Source of the DNA: Clostridia bacterium
Lineage (GTDB): Bacteria; Bacillota; Clostridia; Peptostreptococcales; Anaerovoracaceae
Assembly (NCBI GenBank): GCA_024403005.1
Contig: JAKSSQ010000098.1
Span: 1-6,625, forward strand
Length of the DNA: 6,625 nucleotides
Reading direction: 5' to 3'
The notes below the pieces were generated by a model. That model saw only the letters and a program-made list of their open reading frames with translations. It was not told the DNA's origin and did no database searches. A program made the translations under genes and the position numbers. Positions 5,717 through 6,625 of the stretch are shown here, piece by piece. Position 1 is the first letter of the stretch. Each line of letters begins with the position of its first letter.

Positions 5717-6625
5717 ATGAACACAACTAAGCGCAGCAAACTTAAATTACATCTTGGATACGGCTTTGGTTATATTACCGATGCCTGCTTTTACCAGTTT
5801 CTGGCGTCCTATCAGATACTGTTCCTTACAAGCGTTGCCGGCATGAGCGCCGCCGACGCAGGAACCATATATTCAGTTACCATGCTTGCAGATGCTGTAT
5901 TCAGCATCTTTATCGGCAAGATTTCTGACAGCTTAAGATGCCGCTTCGGAAGAAGGCGGCCTCTTTTGCTTGCGGCAGGCATATTAATGCCGGCAAGCTT
6001 CGTAATGATGTTCCGCACGCTGGACGCCCCCAGAGACACCCAGATGCTCTACTACATAATCTGCGGTTTCCTGTTCTGGATAGGCTATGCGACATTCTTC
6101 GTGTGCTACCAGGCTCTCGGCGCAGACGTTGCAACGGACTACGACGAACGCATTGTGGTCAACAGCTACTCCAGAGTATTTAACCTGGCAGCAGCCTTTA
6201 TCGGAACTTCTTTGCCCATGACCATAATCGTGGCCATGACGAACGGCGGAATGGTTCCGAAAAAAGCCTGGATGGTCTACGCACTCATGCTTGCCGGACT
6301 GGTGCTTTTCAGCCAGCTTACCTGCTGGAACGTAACGAGAGGGTGCGAGCGCCCCGTCTACGAAGAGGACATAGAAAAGCAGAGCATAGCAGGGTTCATA
6401 AACGACTGCAGGCAGCTTTTCCAGCTCCGTCCTTATTTAAAGCTTATTTGCTCCAAGATCATGAGCAACTTCGCCTATACCGTGTACACAGGTACTCTGG
6501 TATTCTACCTTACTTTCAACATGGGTATAAGCAGCACGTTTACCACGGTAATTTACGCGCTGAGCTCAATCCTCAGCCTTATAATGGTGCCTCTGGTTGC
6601 TAACCTGGCCATGAAGTTCGGAAAG
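5717..6625 (+). CDS. GPH/MelB-like MFS sugar-cation symporter (partial, 3' end missing)
   Basis: The frame from ATG 5717 stays open for 303 codons to the window edge. The protein is an inner-membrane transporter of the major facilitator superfamily, glycoside-pentoside-hexuronide group (MFS_2/MelB-like), which moves sugars or related solutes with Na+ or H+. Full members have about 450 residues, so roughly the first two thirds is present, about eight helices. Family marks are the helix I start GYGFGYITDACF (14-25), LADAVFSIFIGKISDS (57-72), the loop FGRRRPLLL (77-85), and the helix IV segment YQALGADVATDYDER (131-145) followed by NSYSRVFN (149-156). A cytoplasmic middle loop lies near 205-240. 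Asp59 and Asp141 match MelB cation-site positions, but Ser63 stands where MelB has a second helix II Asp. The ribosome binding site is weak (AGGA 5709-5712). It is 27 bases behind the PspC gene. Substrate unknown. Confidence 0.88.
   Translation, partial: MNTTKRSKLKLHLGYGFGYITDACFYQFLASYQILFLTSVAGMSAADAGTIYSVTMLADAVFSIFIGKISDSLRCRFGRRRPLLLAAGILMPASFVMMFRTLDAPRDTQMLYYIICGFLFWIGYATFFVCYQALGADVATDYDERIVVNSYSRVFNLAAAFIGTSLPMTIIVAMTNGGMVPKKAWMVYALMLAGLVLFSQLTCWNVTRGCERPVYEEDIEKQSIAGFINDCRQLFQLRPYLKLICSKIMSNFAYTVYTGTLVFYLTFNMGISSTFTTVIYALSSILSLIMVPLVANLAMKFGK

Noticed and set aside
6343..6603. Plus-strand 86-codon frame inside the transporter
   Set aside because: The MFS frame is continuous from 5717 to the window edge with family motifs; this is an alternative-frame shadow.

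Overview
The window looks like an ordinary chromosomal stretch from an anaerobic member of the Bacillota, most likely class Clostridia. The evidence is a butyrate kinase, a stand-alone TSCPD-domain protein, strong AGGAG-type ribosome binding sites, short intergenic gaps, sigma-A-like promoters and U-tailed hairpin terminators. Base composition is moderate (roughly half G+C by eye). The family or genus cannot be fixed from this sequence. I see no phage, insertion sequence, CRISPR, rRNA or tRNA feature.

Layout, left to right. (1) The last codons of a probable plus-strand gene end at 41 and face a minus-strand DJ-1/PfpI family gene (131-712); a strong bidirectional hairpin terminator separates them. 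(2) A 196-bp divergent intergenic region (713-908) carries a clear TTGCAT-17-TATAAT promoter for the small Cys-rich TSCPD protein (909-1169). It also holds two inverted repeats that could be operators. The TSCPD gene is monocistronic and ends at a UUCG-capped terminator. (3) A tightly spaced three-gene unit follows: a protein kinase-like domain fused to a MobA-like nucleotidyltransferase (1286-2461), butyrate kinase (2472-3539) and a nitroreductase-family flavoprotein (3570-4100). (4) A terminator hairpin at 4131-4160 runs directly into the promoter of the next unit: a GH25 muramidase lipoprotein (4181-5161), a PspC-domain membrane protein (5183-5689) and a GPH/MelB-like MFS transporter (5717 to beyond the window end).

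How the genes work together. The middle unit joins an acyl-phosphate kinase (the ATP-forming last step of butyrate production when paired with Ptb) with a flavin oxidoreductase and a cofactor- or nucleotide-activating fusion enzyme; a shared pathway is not evident. The last unit is a cell-surface set: a peptidoglycan hydrolase, an envelope-stress-type membrane protein and a solute transporter. 

No obvious new defence or mobile system is present. The items most worth a second look are the kinase-MobA fusion with an altered kinase catalytic loop, the probable leaderless start of the muramidase gene, the nested operator-like repeats at the TSCPD promoter, and the loss of one cation-site aspartate in the MelB-like transporter.
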